Shown one piece after another: positions 25,498 through 34,171 of a stretch of 64,000 nt of DNA (position 1 is the stretch's first letter; each line of letters opens with the position of its first letter). The notes under the pieces were generated by a model. The model worked only from the letters and a program-made list of their open reading frames with translations, did no database searches and had not been told where the DNA came from. The translations under genes were made by a program, and so were the position numbers. The stretch is from JALQUL01 sp040382935 (lineage in GTDB: Bacteria; Pseudomonadota; Gammaproteobacteria; Burkholderiales; Burkholderiaceae_C). Location: positions 9,761-73,760 of the forward strand of contig JBEIEP010000010.1 in NCBI GenBank assembly GCA_040382935.1, in the 5' to 3' direction.

Positions 25498-28400
25498 GTG
25501 CGTCTTTCATCGATCAAATTAGCAGGGTTCAAATCCTTTGTCGAGCCTACCACCTTTGGGCTGCCGGGGCAGTTGGTGGGCGTGGTGGGCCCCAATGGAT
25601 GTGGCAAGTCCAACATTATCGACGCGGTGCGCTGGGTGCTGGGCGAGTCCCGCGCTTCAGAACTGCGTGGCGAGTCCATGCAGGACGTGATATTTAACGG
25701 AAGCACCCTGCGCAAGCCAGCCAGTCGTGCCAGCGTAGAGCTTGTTTTTGACAACAAAGACCACCGCGCGGGCGGCCAATGGAACCAGTACGAAGAAATC
25801 GCAGTGCGGCGCGTGCTCACGCGCGACGGCACCAGTAGCTATTATTTAAACAACATGCCTGTGAGAAGGCGTGATGTGCAAGATGTGTTCCTAGGAACGG
25901 GGCTTGGGCCACGCGCATATGCCATTATTGGACAGGGCACCATTAGTCGCATCGTTGAAAGCCGGCCCGAAGAACTGCGCATGTTTTTGGAAGAGGCAGC
26001 GGGCGTTTCCAAATACAAAGAGCGCCGACGTGAAACCGAAAATCGCCTCAACGACACCGGCGAAAACCTGACCCGGGTGAGCGACATTCTGCGTGAACTC
26101 AACGCCAACCTAGAAAAGCTGGAACGCCAAGCCGTTGTGGCCCAAAAGTACAAGGCCTTGCAGGCGGATATTTCTCTCAAGCAAAATCTTTTGTGGTTTT
26201 TCAAACGCGAAGAAGCGCACAAGGAACAACAACGACTCAAAACCGAGTTTGACGAGGCTACGAACGCTTTAGAGGCAAAAATTGCAGACTTGCGCCACTT
26301 TGAGGCCAATCTGGAAACCGTCAAGCAGGCCCACTACGCGGCGGGTGACGCGCTCAACCAAAGCCAGGGGCGGCTTTACGAAGCCAGTGCCGAGGTGGGT
26401 CGGCTAGAGGCAGAGATCCGGTATGTGGTGGAAGGTCGTAACCGCGTGGAGCAGCGTTTGTTGGCCTTGCAGGGGCAATCGGCACAGTGGGCGGGGCGCA
26501 TGGAATTGGCCAAGCAAGAGACCCTGGACCTAGAGGCCATAGAGCTAAGCAGCCAGGAACACCTACAGCGGTTGCAAACGCAGTTGAATGAGCAAAACCA
26601 AGCGCTTCCCGTGCTGCAAGCTGAGGTGACCCAGGCCCAGAAAAACGCCAACGAGCAGCGCAACCAAGTCAATTTACTTCAGCAACAACTGCAAGTGCTG
26701 GGCGCCGAGCAGCGCCACTTGGATGAACAGACCAGGCAGTTGGCACAACGCCAGGAGCGACTAACGCGCAGCAAACAGGACATTGCGGCCCCTGATGAGA
26801 ATCGCTTGGTCGCACTTAGCCAGCAATGCGAGCAGGCGCGGCAGGCCAGCGCACAAGCAGCGGCCCAACTAGCCGAACTGCAAAACCAACTGCCCGCGCT
26901 AGAGGCCGACAGAGTCGAGCAGCAAAAGGCGGTCAACGCCCAATTGCACAAGCAAGCCCAATTGCAAGCCCGTTTGCACGCCTTGCGCGCACTACAGGAA
27001 AAAGTCATGGGGCAGGGCAAGCTAAGCCCTTGGCTGGCTCGTCATGGCTTGGATGCCTTAACTCCCCTGTGGCAAAAACTGCATGTACAAGCGGGTTGGG
27101 AAAATGCCTTAGAGGCCGCCTTGCGTGAACGGCTGGGCGCGCTAGAAGTCTCGCAAGTTGAGCGGGTTTTGGCGTTTGCAGACGATGTGCCGCCTTCTAA
27201 GCTGGCATTTTATTCGGCGCAAATAGCCACGCCCCCGGCCTCGGATGCCTTGTTGCCGCCGCTGGCCGATTTGCTGCAGGTGGGTGACGCAGGCCTCAAG
27301 CATTTGCTGGGGCAGTGGTTGGCGGGATGCTACCGCGCCGAATCCATGACCCAAGCGCTCGAAATGCGGGGCCAACTCCGGGCCAATGAGTGGATTTATG
27401 TGGCAGCGGGCCACGCTGTTGCGATGGGTGGTGTGTGCTTTTTTGCACCAGACTCTGAGCAATCGGGCTTGCTGGCCAGGGCGCAAGAAATCGAGCGTTT
27501 AGACAAAGAAGTAAGAGCGCAAAATTTAATGGCCGACGAAGCCAAACTGGTATTGGGTCGTGCCGAAACCCGGCTCCAACAGGCTGCATTGGCCTTGGGC
27601 CAGCAGCGGCAGGAGGCAACGCTACGCCAGAACCGTGCCCACGAACTTACGCTACAAAAGGCGTCCTTGGCGCAGGCCATAGAGCAGGCACGGGCAAGGT
27701 CGGCCCAACTGGATGCGGAGTTAGACGATTTGGTTGTACAAGGGCAAGCCATTGCCCAGCGCAAAGTGCAGGCAGAGGCGCGGTTTGAAGCCTTGGACAT
27801 GGACTTGGCAGCCGCCCAGGAGCAGCACGCGACCATGGACGATGTGGCTGAAGGGGCCAGGCGTGGTTTGGCCCAAGCCAGTCAAGCCCAGCGCGACCTA
27901 GAAAAACGCCTGCAAGAAGCCCGATTTCAAGGCCAAAGCCTGCAAGCCAAGCGCGCTGAATTGGCCCGCGCGATAGACGACGGTCAGCGGCAGCTCAACA
28001 CGATTGCCGCTGAAATAGAGCAGGGCCAACAAGAGTTGCAGCGCTTGACCGCCGTTTCTGCGCAGGCGGGACTGCAGACCGCCTTGGCGTTACGCGCCGA
28101 CTGTGAGGCGCAATTGGCGGCGCTTCGCAGCGAGTACGACGATTTAACGCTCAGGCTGAGGGCCATAGACGAACAACGCCTCAAAACCGAGCACGCCTTA
28201 GAGCCCATGCGTGCCCGCCTGGTTGATTTGCAGCTGAAAGAGCAAGCGGCACGGCTGAACTTTGACCAATATGCGCTGCAATTGCACGACGTGGGAGCCG
28301 ACCTTCTGCAATTGGCCGTGTTGGCCGAACAAGGGGGTGACAAGTCCAGCGGTTTGACCTTGGAGATAGACCGCCTGTCCAAAGAACTGGCCGCCCTCGG

Positions 28401-29013
28401 GGCGGTGAACTTGGCCGCGTTAGAGGAGTTGGGCACCACGCGTGAGCGCAAACAATTCTTAGACCAGCAATCGGCTGATTTGCAAGAGGCGATTGCCACC
28501 TTGGAGGCGGCCATCAAGAAAATTGATGGTGAAACCCGCGACCTGTTGGCCGGCACTTTTACCGCCGTTAATGAGCATTTTGGACGCATGTTCCCTGAGT
28601 TGTTTGGGGGGGGCAACGCCAAGTTGGTGATGACCGGTGATGAAATTTTGGACTCAGGCGTACAGGTGCAGGCCCAGCCCCCTGGCAAGAAAAACCAAAC
28701 CATTCACCTGCTTTCAGGCGGCGAGAAGGCGCTCACGGCGATTGCTTTGGTATTTGCTATTTTTCAGTTGAATCCGGCACCTTTTTGTTTGTTGGACGAG
28801 GTGGATGCACCACTGGACGATGCCAATACCGAGCGTTACGCCCGGTTGGTGGCAAAAATGGGCAAGGAAACCCAGTTTTTGTTCATTAGCCACAATAAGA
28901 TCGCCATGGAGATGGCCGAACAATTAATTGGTGTGACCATGCAGGAGCAGGGTGTGTCACGCATCGTGGCCGTCGACATGGATGCCGCGCTTTCTATGGC
29001 GCAAACGGGGTAA
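25498..29013 (+). CDS. smc: Chromosome segregation protein SMC
   Basis: A 1171-residue SMC ATPase that compacts and segregates the chromosome. N-terminal Walker A GPNGCGKSN is at 31-39; long coiled coils flank a hinge around residues 510-630; the C-terminal head has the signature HLLSGGEKALTAIALVFAIF and Walker B FCLLDEVDAPLDDANT. The start is GTG at 25498, giving MRLSSIKLAGFKSF, the conserved family N-terminus. The coiled-coil part is rich in Gln and Ala. It is followed six bases later by zipA and then ligA, probably one operon. No scpA or scpB is in the window. Confidence 0.95.
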   Translation: MRLSSIKLAGFKSFVEPTTFGLPGQLVGVVGPNGCGKSNIIDAVRWVLGESRASELRGESMQDVIFNGSTLRKPASRASVELVFDNKDHRAGGQWNQYEEIAVRRVLTRDGTSSYYLNNMPVRRRDVQDVFLGTGLGPRAYAIIGQGTISRIVESRPEELRMFLEEAAGVSKYKERRRETENRLNDTGENLTRVSDILRELNANLEKLERQAVVAQKYKALQADISLKQNLLWFFKREEAHKEQQRLKTEFDEATNALEAKIADLRHFEANLETVKQAHYAAGDALNQSQGRLYEASAEVGRLEAEIRYVVEGRNRVEQRLLALQGQSAQWAGRMELAKQETLDLEAIELSSQEHLQRLQTQLNEQNQALPVLQAEVTQAQKNANEQRNQVNLLQQQLQVLGAEQRHLDEQTRQLAQRQERLTRSKQDIAAPDENRLVALSQQCEQARQASAQAAAQLAELQNQLPALEADRVEQQKAVNAQLHKQAQLQARLHALRALQEKVMGQGKLSPWLARHGLDALTPLWQKLHVQAGWENALEAALRERLGALEVSQVERVLAFADDVPPSKLAFYSAQIATPPASDALLPPLADLLQVGDAGLKHLLGQWLAGCYRAESMTQALEMRGQLRANEWIYVAAGHAVAMGGVCFFAPDSEQSGLLARAQEIERLDKEVRAQNLMADEAKLVLGRAETRLQQAALALGQQRQEATLRQNRAHELTLQKASLAQAIEQARARSAQLDAELDDLVVQGQAIAQRKVQAEARFEALDMDLAAAQEQHATMDDVAEGARRGLAQASQAQRDLEKRLQEARFQGQSLQAKRAELARAIDDGQRQLNTIAAEIEQGQQELQRLTAVSAQAGLQTALALRADCEAQLAALRSEYDDLTLRLRAIDEQRLKTEHALEPMRARLVDLQLKEQAARLNFDQYALQLHDVGADLLQLAVLAEQGGDKSSGLTLEIDRLSKELAALGAVNLAALEELGTTRERKQFLDQQSADLQEAIATLEAAIKKIDGETRDLLAGTFTAVNEHFGRMFPELFGGGNAKLVMTGDEILDSGVQVQAQPPGKKNQTIHLLSGGEKALTAIALVFAIFQLNPAPFCLLDEVDAPLDDANTERYARLVAKMGKETQFLFISHNKIAMEMAEQLIGVTMQEQGVSRIVAVDMDAALSMAQTG

Positions 29014-29019
29014 AAAGTC

Positions 29020-30120
29020 ATGAGTGAATTCACCATAGCCTTGGCGTTAGCTGGGGGATTGATACTTCTTGGCGTAGTGGCGCATGGCGCATGGGCAAGT
29101 CGCCGTAACAAGATTCGGCAGCCCGACCCCCTAACGCCAGAGGATGCCGCTTTTGCCGCGTCCCACTTGCCCAGCCGCTTTAGCGAATTGGGCGACGTCC
29201 ATCCGGACTCGATATTGAACGACGATGCTTTGCCTTTACTGGGTGCTCGCGACGATGGGGTGATCGACCCGCCTGTTTGGGTGCCGACACAAGAAAAAAG
29301 AAGTGGTGCGGATCCGCTGATTGATTCTTTGGCGGTCATCACGTTGGAGCAAGAGGTGTCTGGCGAGGCGATTTTGGCGCATTTGCACGGCGTGCGCCGC
29401 GTGGGTACAAAACCCCTACAGTTTGACGCGCAAGCTGCGGCGGATACCCCTTGGGAGTATCCGCATGCAGGCGGGCGCTACCATCGTGTGCAAATGGGCG
29501 TTCAGTTGGCCAACCGCACAGGCCCTTTAACCGACATCGAGTTTTCCGAGTTTTTGGTACTGGTGCAGCGCATTGCAGATACGCTGGGCGGCACCGCCGA
29601 AACCGCCGAAATGCGCCCCGAGATTTTGAAAGCCAGGGAACTCGATCACTTTGCGTCGCAACACGACGCTCAATTCAGCATGTTCCTGTCTTCCAGAAAA
29701 GTTGCCTGGAGTACCGGCTTTGTGCAGCAATGCGCCATGCGACTGGGGTTCGTACCAGGCATACTGCCGGGGCGTCTTGTATTGCCCGGCAGCCACGAGG
29801 GTGCAGCGCCCTTGTTGGCGTTGAATTTTGACACCCAGGCCGCGCTTTCCAACATGGTAGACGGACCGGGTATTCGAAAAATTAGTCTGAGCCTGGACCT
29901 GCCCCAAGTGCCACGCGCCGATCAACCCTTTTTGCTGATGCGCCAAATCGCAGAACGCTTGTCGGTATCTATGGATGCTGTGGTGGGCGATGAAAACGGG
30001 ATACCCGTGCCCCCTGAAATACTGGACCGCATCGACGTGGATTTACAAACCCTTTACGACCGCCTAGAAGAGCGCGAACTCGATGCCGGCTCGCCGTTAG
30101 CGCGGCGGCTGTTTTCTTAA
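29020..30120 (+). CDS. zipA: Cell division protein ZipA
   Basis: A 366-residue membrane protein that ties FtsZ to the inner membrane at the septum. An N-terminal membrane anchor covers residues ~4-26 (IALALAGGLILLGVVAHGAW) with a basic following segment (SRRNKIRQ). A variable acidic linker leads to a C-terminal FtsZ-binding domain from about residue 135 (RYHRVQMGVQLANRTGPLTDIEF). The last base of its stop is the first base of the ligA start. The location between smc and ligA is what I expect for beta-proteobacterial zipA. Confidence 0.87.
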   Translation: MSEFTIALALAGGLILLGVVAHGAWASRRNKIRQPDPLTPEDAAFAASHLPSRFSELGDVHPDSILNDDALPLLGARDDGVIDPPVWVPTQEKRSGADPLIDSLAVITLEQEVSGEAILAHLHGVRRVGTKPLQFDAQAAADTPWEYPHAGGRYHRVQMGVQLANRTGPLTDIEFSEFLVLVQRIADTLGGTAETAEMRPEILKARELDHFASQHDAQFSMFLSSRKVAWSTGFVQQCAMRLGFVPGILPGRLVLPGSHEGAAPLLALNFDTQAALSNMVDGPGIRKISLSLDLPQVPRADQPFLLMRQIAERLSVSMDAVVGDENGIPVPPEILDRIDVDLQTLYDRLEERELDAGSPLARRLFS

Positions 30121-32225
30121 TGCAGCCCAGTCCCGAAATTGTCCTAGAAGCCGTCCAACTGGGCGAGCAATTGCGCCGCTTTGCCCATGCCTACTATGTG
30201 CTGGACAACCCCTTGGTGCCCGATGCTCATTACGACCAATTGTTTACCCGCCTTCAAGCGATAGAAGCGCAGTACCCCGACCTAAAGAGCGCGGACTCGC
30301 CAACCCAGCGCGTAGGCGGCCAAGCCTTGGATGGCTTCCAAACCGTGGTACACCGTGTGCCCATGCTGTCCATACGCACCGAAACCGACACCACTGCAGC
30401 CGGTGCCATTGCCTTTGATAGCAGGGTGCGAAAAGAGCTTGAACTGACCGACACCGACGGCCCAGTCGCTTACGTGGCGGAACTTAAATTTGACGGATTG
30501 GCGCTCAATGTGCGCTACGAATCAGGCGTATTGGTTCAAGCGGCCACACGGGGCGACGGGGCAGCGGGCGAAGACGTTACCCACAACATCCGCACCATAG
30601 GGCAAATTCCATTGCGCCTGCCCGCAGGCGTGCCCCCCGTGCTAGAAGTGCGCGGCGAGGTGTATATGTCGCGCCAGGATTTTGACGACCTGAACGACCG
30701 CCAGCGCGACAAGATTGCCAAGGGCATCAAAGGCGAAAAAACCTTTGTTAACCCGCGCAATGCTGCAGCCGGTGCGGTTCGCCAATTAGACGCGCGCATT
30801 GCCGCGCAACGCCCCCTGCGCTTTTACGCCTACGGCCTAGGCGAAGTGGCCGACGCCAACGGGCCTATCGCCCTATTTGCCACCCATTTTGAATGGCTGG
30901 CGGCCTTGCGCCAGTGGGGCTTTGCCGTCAATGAACTGGCCGGGGTTTTTGAGGGGGCAGAGGCACTGGCCAGCTTTCACCAACGAATAGGCGCCATGCG
31001 TGACCAACTGCCATTTGACATTGATGGCGTGGTCTACAAAGTCAACAGCTTGGCCCAGCAGCGCCAGCTCGGCTTTGTGAGCCGGGAACCCCGCTGGGCG
31101 GTGGCGCACAAATACCCTGCACAAGAACAAATCACCACCGTGGTATCCATTGAGGTACAGGTAGGTCGCACCGGCAAACTCACCCCCGTTGCGATTTTGG
31201 AGCCGGTTTTTGTGGGTGGCGTCACGGTGACCCACGCCACATTGCACAACGAAGACGAAGTCAATCGAAAGCAGGTCAGCCCAGGCGCCAAGGTGGTGGT
31301 GCGCAGGGCGGGCGACGTGATTCCAGAGATCGTTGGCGTAGTAGGGCGTATGGGTCTTGACGAAGAATCCACTTTGGCCCAACCCACCCCCAACGCACCA
31401 GACGAGTTGGCCAGCGGCTTGTTTTCCATGCCCCGCCTATGCCCGGTGTGTGACTCAGTCGTACTGCGAATCGACGGGGAGGCCGACCATCGCTGCACTG
31501 GAGGGCTGTTTTGCAGCGCCCAGCGCAAGCAGGCGGTCATCCATTTTGCGCAGCGCCGTGCCTTAGACGTAGAAGGTTTGGGCGAGAAGCTGGTCGATCA
31601 ATTGATTGCATCGGGTCGCGTCAACACCCTTGCCGACCTGTACACCCTCACGGCCACCGAGTTGGCCGGTATGGAGCGCTTGGGTGAAAAATCGGCCGCC
31701 AATCTTGTCCAGGCCCTAGAGACATCTAAAAGCACCACATTGCCCCGGTTTTTGTTCGGTTTGGGCATACGCCATGTGGGCGAGGCCACCGCCAAAGCCT
31801 TGGCCCGTCACTTTGGCAGTTTGGACGCCGTAATTGCCGCCGATTTAAGCCAATTGCTAGAGGTGGGTGACGTAGGGCCGGTAGTTGCCCAAAGCCTGCG
31901 CACTTTTTTTGACCAAACGCACAACCTAGAGGTGGTGCAACAACTGCGAGACCACGGCTTGAACTGGCAAGAAGGCCAGGCACAAAGCCAAGGCCCCAAA
32001 CCCTTGGATGGCCAAACCCTGGTGTTAACCGGCACGCTTCCCACCCTTAGCCGCGATGAGGCCAAAGCCCTCATCGAACGCTTAGGCGGCAAAGTGGCCG
32101 GCTCCGTCAGCAAAAAAACCCACGCCGTGGTGGCGGGCGAGGCGGCCGGCAGCAAGCTGGAAAAAGCCCATGGGCTTGGTATACCCATATGGGCTGAAAA
32201 CGCCTTGTTGGTGCTAATTAAATAA
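30120..32225 (+). CDS. ligA: NAD-dependent DNA ligase
   Basis: A 701-residue replication and repair ligase. The adenylated Lys123 is in AELKFDGLALN; domain order is Ia (NMN-binding Tyr-rich start), adenylation, OB fold, a zinc finger (CPVCDSVVLRIDGEADHRC with the later FC), helix-hairpin-helix repeats (~residues 500-590), and a C-terminal BRCT (~620-700). Length and motifs are standard. A strong bidirectional hairpin follows 118 bases later, at the border to AT-rich DNA. Confidence 0.96.
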   Translation: MQPSPEIVLEAVQLGEQLRRFAHAYYVLDNPLVPDAHYDQLFTRLQAIEAQYPDLKSADSPTQRVGGQALDGFQTVVHRVPMLSIRTETDTTAAGAIAFDSRVRKELELTDTDGPVAYVAELKFDGLALNVRYESGVLVQAATRGDGAAGEDVTHNIRTIGQIPLRLPAGVPPVLEVRGEVYMSRQDFDDLNDRQRDKIAKGIKGEKTFVNPRNAAAGAVRQLDARIAAQRPLRFYAYGLGEVADANGPIALFATHFEWLAALRQWGFAVNELAGVFEGAEALASFHQRIGAMRDQLPFDIDGVVYKVNSLAQQRQLGFVSREPRWAVAHKYPAQEQITTVVSIEVQVGRTGKLTPVAILEPVFVGGVTVTHATLHNEDEVNRKQVSPGAKVVVRRAGDVIPEIVGVVGRMGLDEESTLAQPTPNAPDELASGLFSMPRLCPVCDSVVLRIDGEADHRCTGGLFCSAQRKQAVIHFAQRRALDVEGLGEKLVDQLIASGRVNTLADLYTLTATELAGMERLGEKSAANLVQALETSKSTTLPRFLFGLGIRHVGEATAKALARHFGSLDAVIAADLSQLLEVGDVGPVVAQSLRTFFDQTHNLEVVQQLRDHGLNWQEGQAQSQGPKPLDGQTLVLTGTLPTLSRDEAKALIERLGGKVAGSVSKKTHAVVAGEAAGSKLEKAHGLGIPIWAENALLVLIK

Positions 32226-32669
32226 GCCCTTGGAGCGACCCACAGACATTGCGGCGGTGTGGCAAGCGGCTCAACACCGCAAGAGGCAGCGACCGGTGCA
32301 TTGCTGACGAGAGTTGACCGGCGCCTCCAAATACAAAAAATCAAAAAAATCACCAATTTGCGGCAATTGGCGATTTTTTTCAATCAATAAATGTATTTTG
32401 GTAGATTCATTGTCATCTACCCTAGGGAACATACTAATACAAATACTAGCTAATAAATAGTACATTCTCACGGTTTGACTAAAAGAAGAACTTTGTTACA
32501 AGAAGTTGTGACGCGAAGAAAGCGTGTGCAGCTGTTTACGGCAGTGTACCTATGCGATTTTTTTAATCGACATCCAAAATGCTGAAAATGATGCTACGCA
32601 CGGTTTCAAAAGTAAATATCACTTCAGCCCCAGCCACATAGGGTGAAGTATTAATAACAAGTAAGCAAT
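32226..32669. other. AT-rich intergenic leader between ligA and the IS element
   Basis: This 444-bp stretch contains no credible gene. It holds the ligA-side terminator (32344-32379), several short A/T runs and a small hairpin CGATT/AATCG (32555-32569). Base composition changes from that of ligA to clearly AT-rich within it. It probably contains the native promoter region of the giant RTX gene, now separated from it by the IS. Confidence 0.5.
32344..32379. terminator. Strong bidirectional terminator after ligA
   Basis: Arms AAAAAATCACCAATT (32344-32358) and AATTGGCGATTTTTT (32365-32379) pair with one mismatch around loop TGCGGC and are flanked by A and T runs on both sides, so it can stop transcription in both directions. 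Confidence 0.85.
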
Positions 32670-32711
32670 TTAATAAGTCGCCCCTGATTAAATCATAAGC
32701 CATTGATTTAA

Positions 32712-32740
32712 TTGATATTTTTTTGTTTATTTGGTATAAT
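32712..32740 (+). promoter_or_regulatory. Transposase promoter
   Basis: TTGATA (32712-32717), a 17-bp spacer and a perfect TATAAT (32735-32740) lie just inside the left end of the IS, 52 bp upstream of the transposase start. Confidence 0.75.
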
Positions 32741-32791
32741 TTCCCCCGGTTTGATTCATCTCCAACCCGTATTTCTGGGAGTTTTACCGTC

Positions 32792-34123
32792 ATGTTTACC
32801 TGCCCGGCCACCGATGATTTCTTTCGCGCCCGCATTGATCACATGATCGATTTGCGCCATCCGCTGGCCGTACTGGCCAGCCGTATGCCTTGGCAAGAGA
32901 TAGAAGCACGGGTGGCCCAGGTGTTCTCTGGCAAAGGCCGTCTCGGCGTGCCCATGCCTGATTTGGACCTCTTTGGCGAACAGGTACAACGCGTGCGCCT
33001 GCCCAGCAACGCCGGGCGGCCCCGTTTGCCGCTTCGCCTCATGATCTCTTTGCTCTATCTCAAGCACGCCTTTAACGAGTCAGATGAAGGGGTGGTGGCC
33101 AGGTGGGCCGAGACACCGCGTTGGCAGTTTTTTAGCGGTCACGCCTATTACTATGATTGCCAACCTTGTGATGCCAGTACTTTGATCAAGTTTCGCCAGT
33201 TACTGGGTGAAGAAGGCGTAGAGGAACTGCTGGCCCAGACCATCAAGGTGGCGCTGGATCTCAAGCTGATCCAACCGCAGCAGTTGAGCCGGGTGATCGT
33301 GGACAGCACGGTGCAACACAAAGCCATTGACATGGTACAGGCGATCAAGCGCCAGCGCACCATCGTTGGACGCCTGCACCGGGAGATTGAACCCAAGGCC
33401 AGTGTGATCGGGGCGGCAGTCAAGCAAGCGCTGGGTGAAACGTTGCAAAAGGCCCAACGCATCTTGGCCCAAAGTGGGCAGCGCAAGCGTTCCGATGAGC
33501 AAGCCAAGCTGTACGCCTGGCACGCCCCCGAGGTGGACTGCATCAGCAAGGGCAAGGCGCGCCAACCCTACGAGTTCGGTGTCAAGGTGGGCATAATAGC
33601 TAGCACGCTGCACGGCAACCTGATTGTGGGGGCCAGGGCCTTTCACGGTAACCCCTACGATGGACACACCCTGAACGAGCAGCTGGAGCAGACCACGATC
33701 TTGATGCAAGACAGTGCACTCAGACCAGTAACAGCGTTCGTCGATTTGGGCTATCGGGGTGTGGTGGCGGACAATCCGGTTGTACACATCGTGCACCGCG
33801 GCAAGGCGAGTCACATCACTCACAAAGACAGGCAATTGCTCAAGCGGCGTCAGGCCATCGAACCAATCATTGGGCATCTCAAGGCAGATCACCGCATGGG
33901 GCGCTGCCACCTCAAGGGGGAGATAGGTGACAGGCTGCACGCTGTGCTGTGTGCGGCCGGTTACAACATCCGTTGGTTGCTCAGGATGATCCTCAAAAAA
34001 GGCCTTGGCCTTTTATTGCGCCTGATGCAGGCAAGCGCTGGGGGCGATTTGGCACAGAAATTGGCCCAAATCATCGGCTGCAACCGACTGCATAGCCCAG
34101 GTGAGCGCTGGGCACCGGCTTGA
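32792..34123 (+). CDS. IS5-family transposase
   Basis: A 443-residue DDE transposase. Catalytic residues are visible as VDSTVQHKA (first Asp), VDLGYRGVVAD (second Asp) and RRQAIEPIIGHLKADHRMGR (Glu), the latter typical of the IS5 family. I chose ATG 32792 (MFTCPATDDFF), ten bases after GGGAG; an earlier in-frame ATG at 32723 lies within the promoter. The gene is intact, so the element may be active. Its codon use matches the GC-richer chromosome and not the adjacent RTX gene. Confidence 0.9.
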   Translation: MFTCPATDDFFRARIDHMIDLRHPLAVLASRMPWQEIEARVAQVFSGKGRLGVPMPDLDLFGEQVQRVRLPSNAGRPRLPLRLMISLLYLKHAFNESDEGVVARWAETPRWQFFSGHAYYYDCQPCDASTLIKFRQLLGEEGVEELLAQTIKVALDLKLIQPQQLSRVIVDSTVQHKAIDMVQAIKRQRTIVGRLHREIEPKASVIGAAVKQALGETLQKAQRILAQSGQRKRSDEQAKLYAWHAPEVDCISKGKARQPYEFGVKVGIIASTLHGNLIVGARAFHGNPYDGHTLNEQLEQTTILMQDSALRPVTAFVDLGYRGVVADNPVVHIVHRGKASHITHKDRQLLKRRQAIEPIIGHLKADHRMGRCHLKGEIGDRLHAVLCAAGYNIRWLLRMILKKGLGLLLRLMQASAGGDLAQKLAQIIGCNRLHSPGERWAPA

Positions 34124-34148
34124 AATGAATAAATCAGGGACGACTAAT
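34120..34148 (+). promoter_or_regulatory. Possible outward hybrid promoter at IS right end
   Basis: TTGAAA (34120-34125, inside the IS) and ACTAAT (34143-34148, spanning the IS end and the first base of the target duplication) are separated by 17 bp and point to the RTX start at 34172. The -10 match is only four of six, so this is a candidate. A ribosome site AGGA lies at 34161-34164. Confidence 0.35.
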
Positions 34149-34171
34149 TAATAAAAATTTAGGAACAAATA

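Larger units (their letters stand above)
32674..34147 (+). mobile_element. IS5-family insertion sequence with TTAA target duplication
   Basis: A 1,474-bp element. The left end TAAGTCGCCCCTGATT and the inverted right end TTAGTCGTCCCTGATT are imperfect terminal repeats that continue to about 22 bp. TTAA occurs directly outside both ends (32670-32673 and 34148-34151), as expected for IS5-type YTAR targets. It carries one transposase gene with its own promoter. The clear duplication suggests the insertion is fairly recent. Confidence 0.88.

Noticed and set aside
27984..28703. 239-codon open frame antisense to smc
   Set aside because: Ser/Arg/Cys-rich composition typical of an antisense shadow of a coiled-coil gene; no start signals or family features.
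32563..32835. 90-codon minus-strand frame across the left IS end
   Set aside because: It spans the IS boundary. When the IS and one TTAA are removed in thought, the frame meets a stop within about 40 bases, so it is not a gene split by the IS.
33200..33940. 246-codon open frame antisense to the transposase
   Set aside because: Lies wholly within the well-supported IS5-family gene; composition is that of a reverse-frame shadow.
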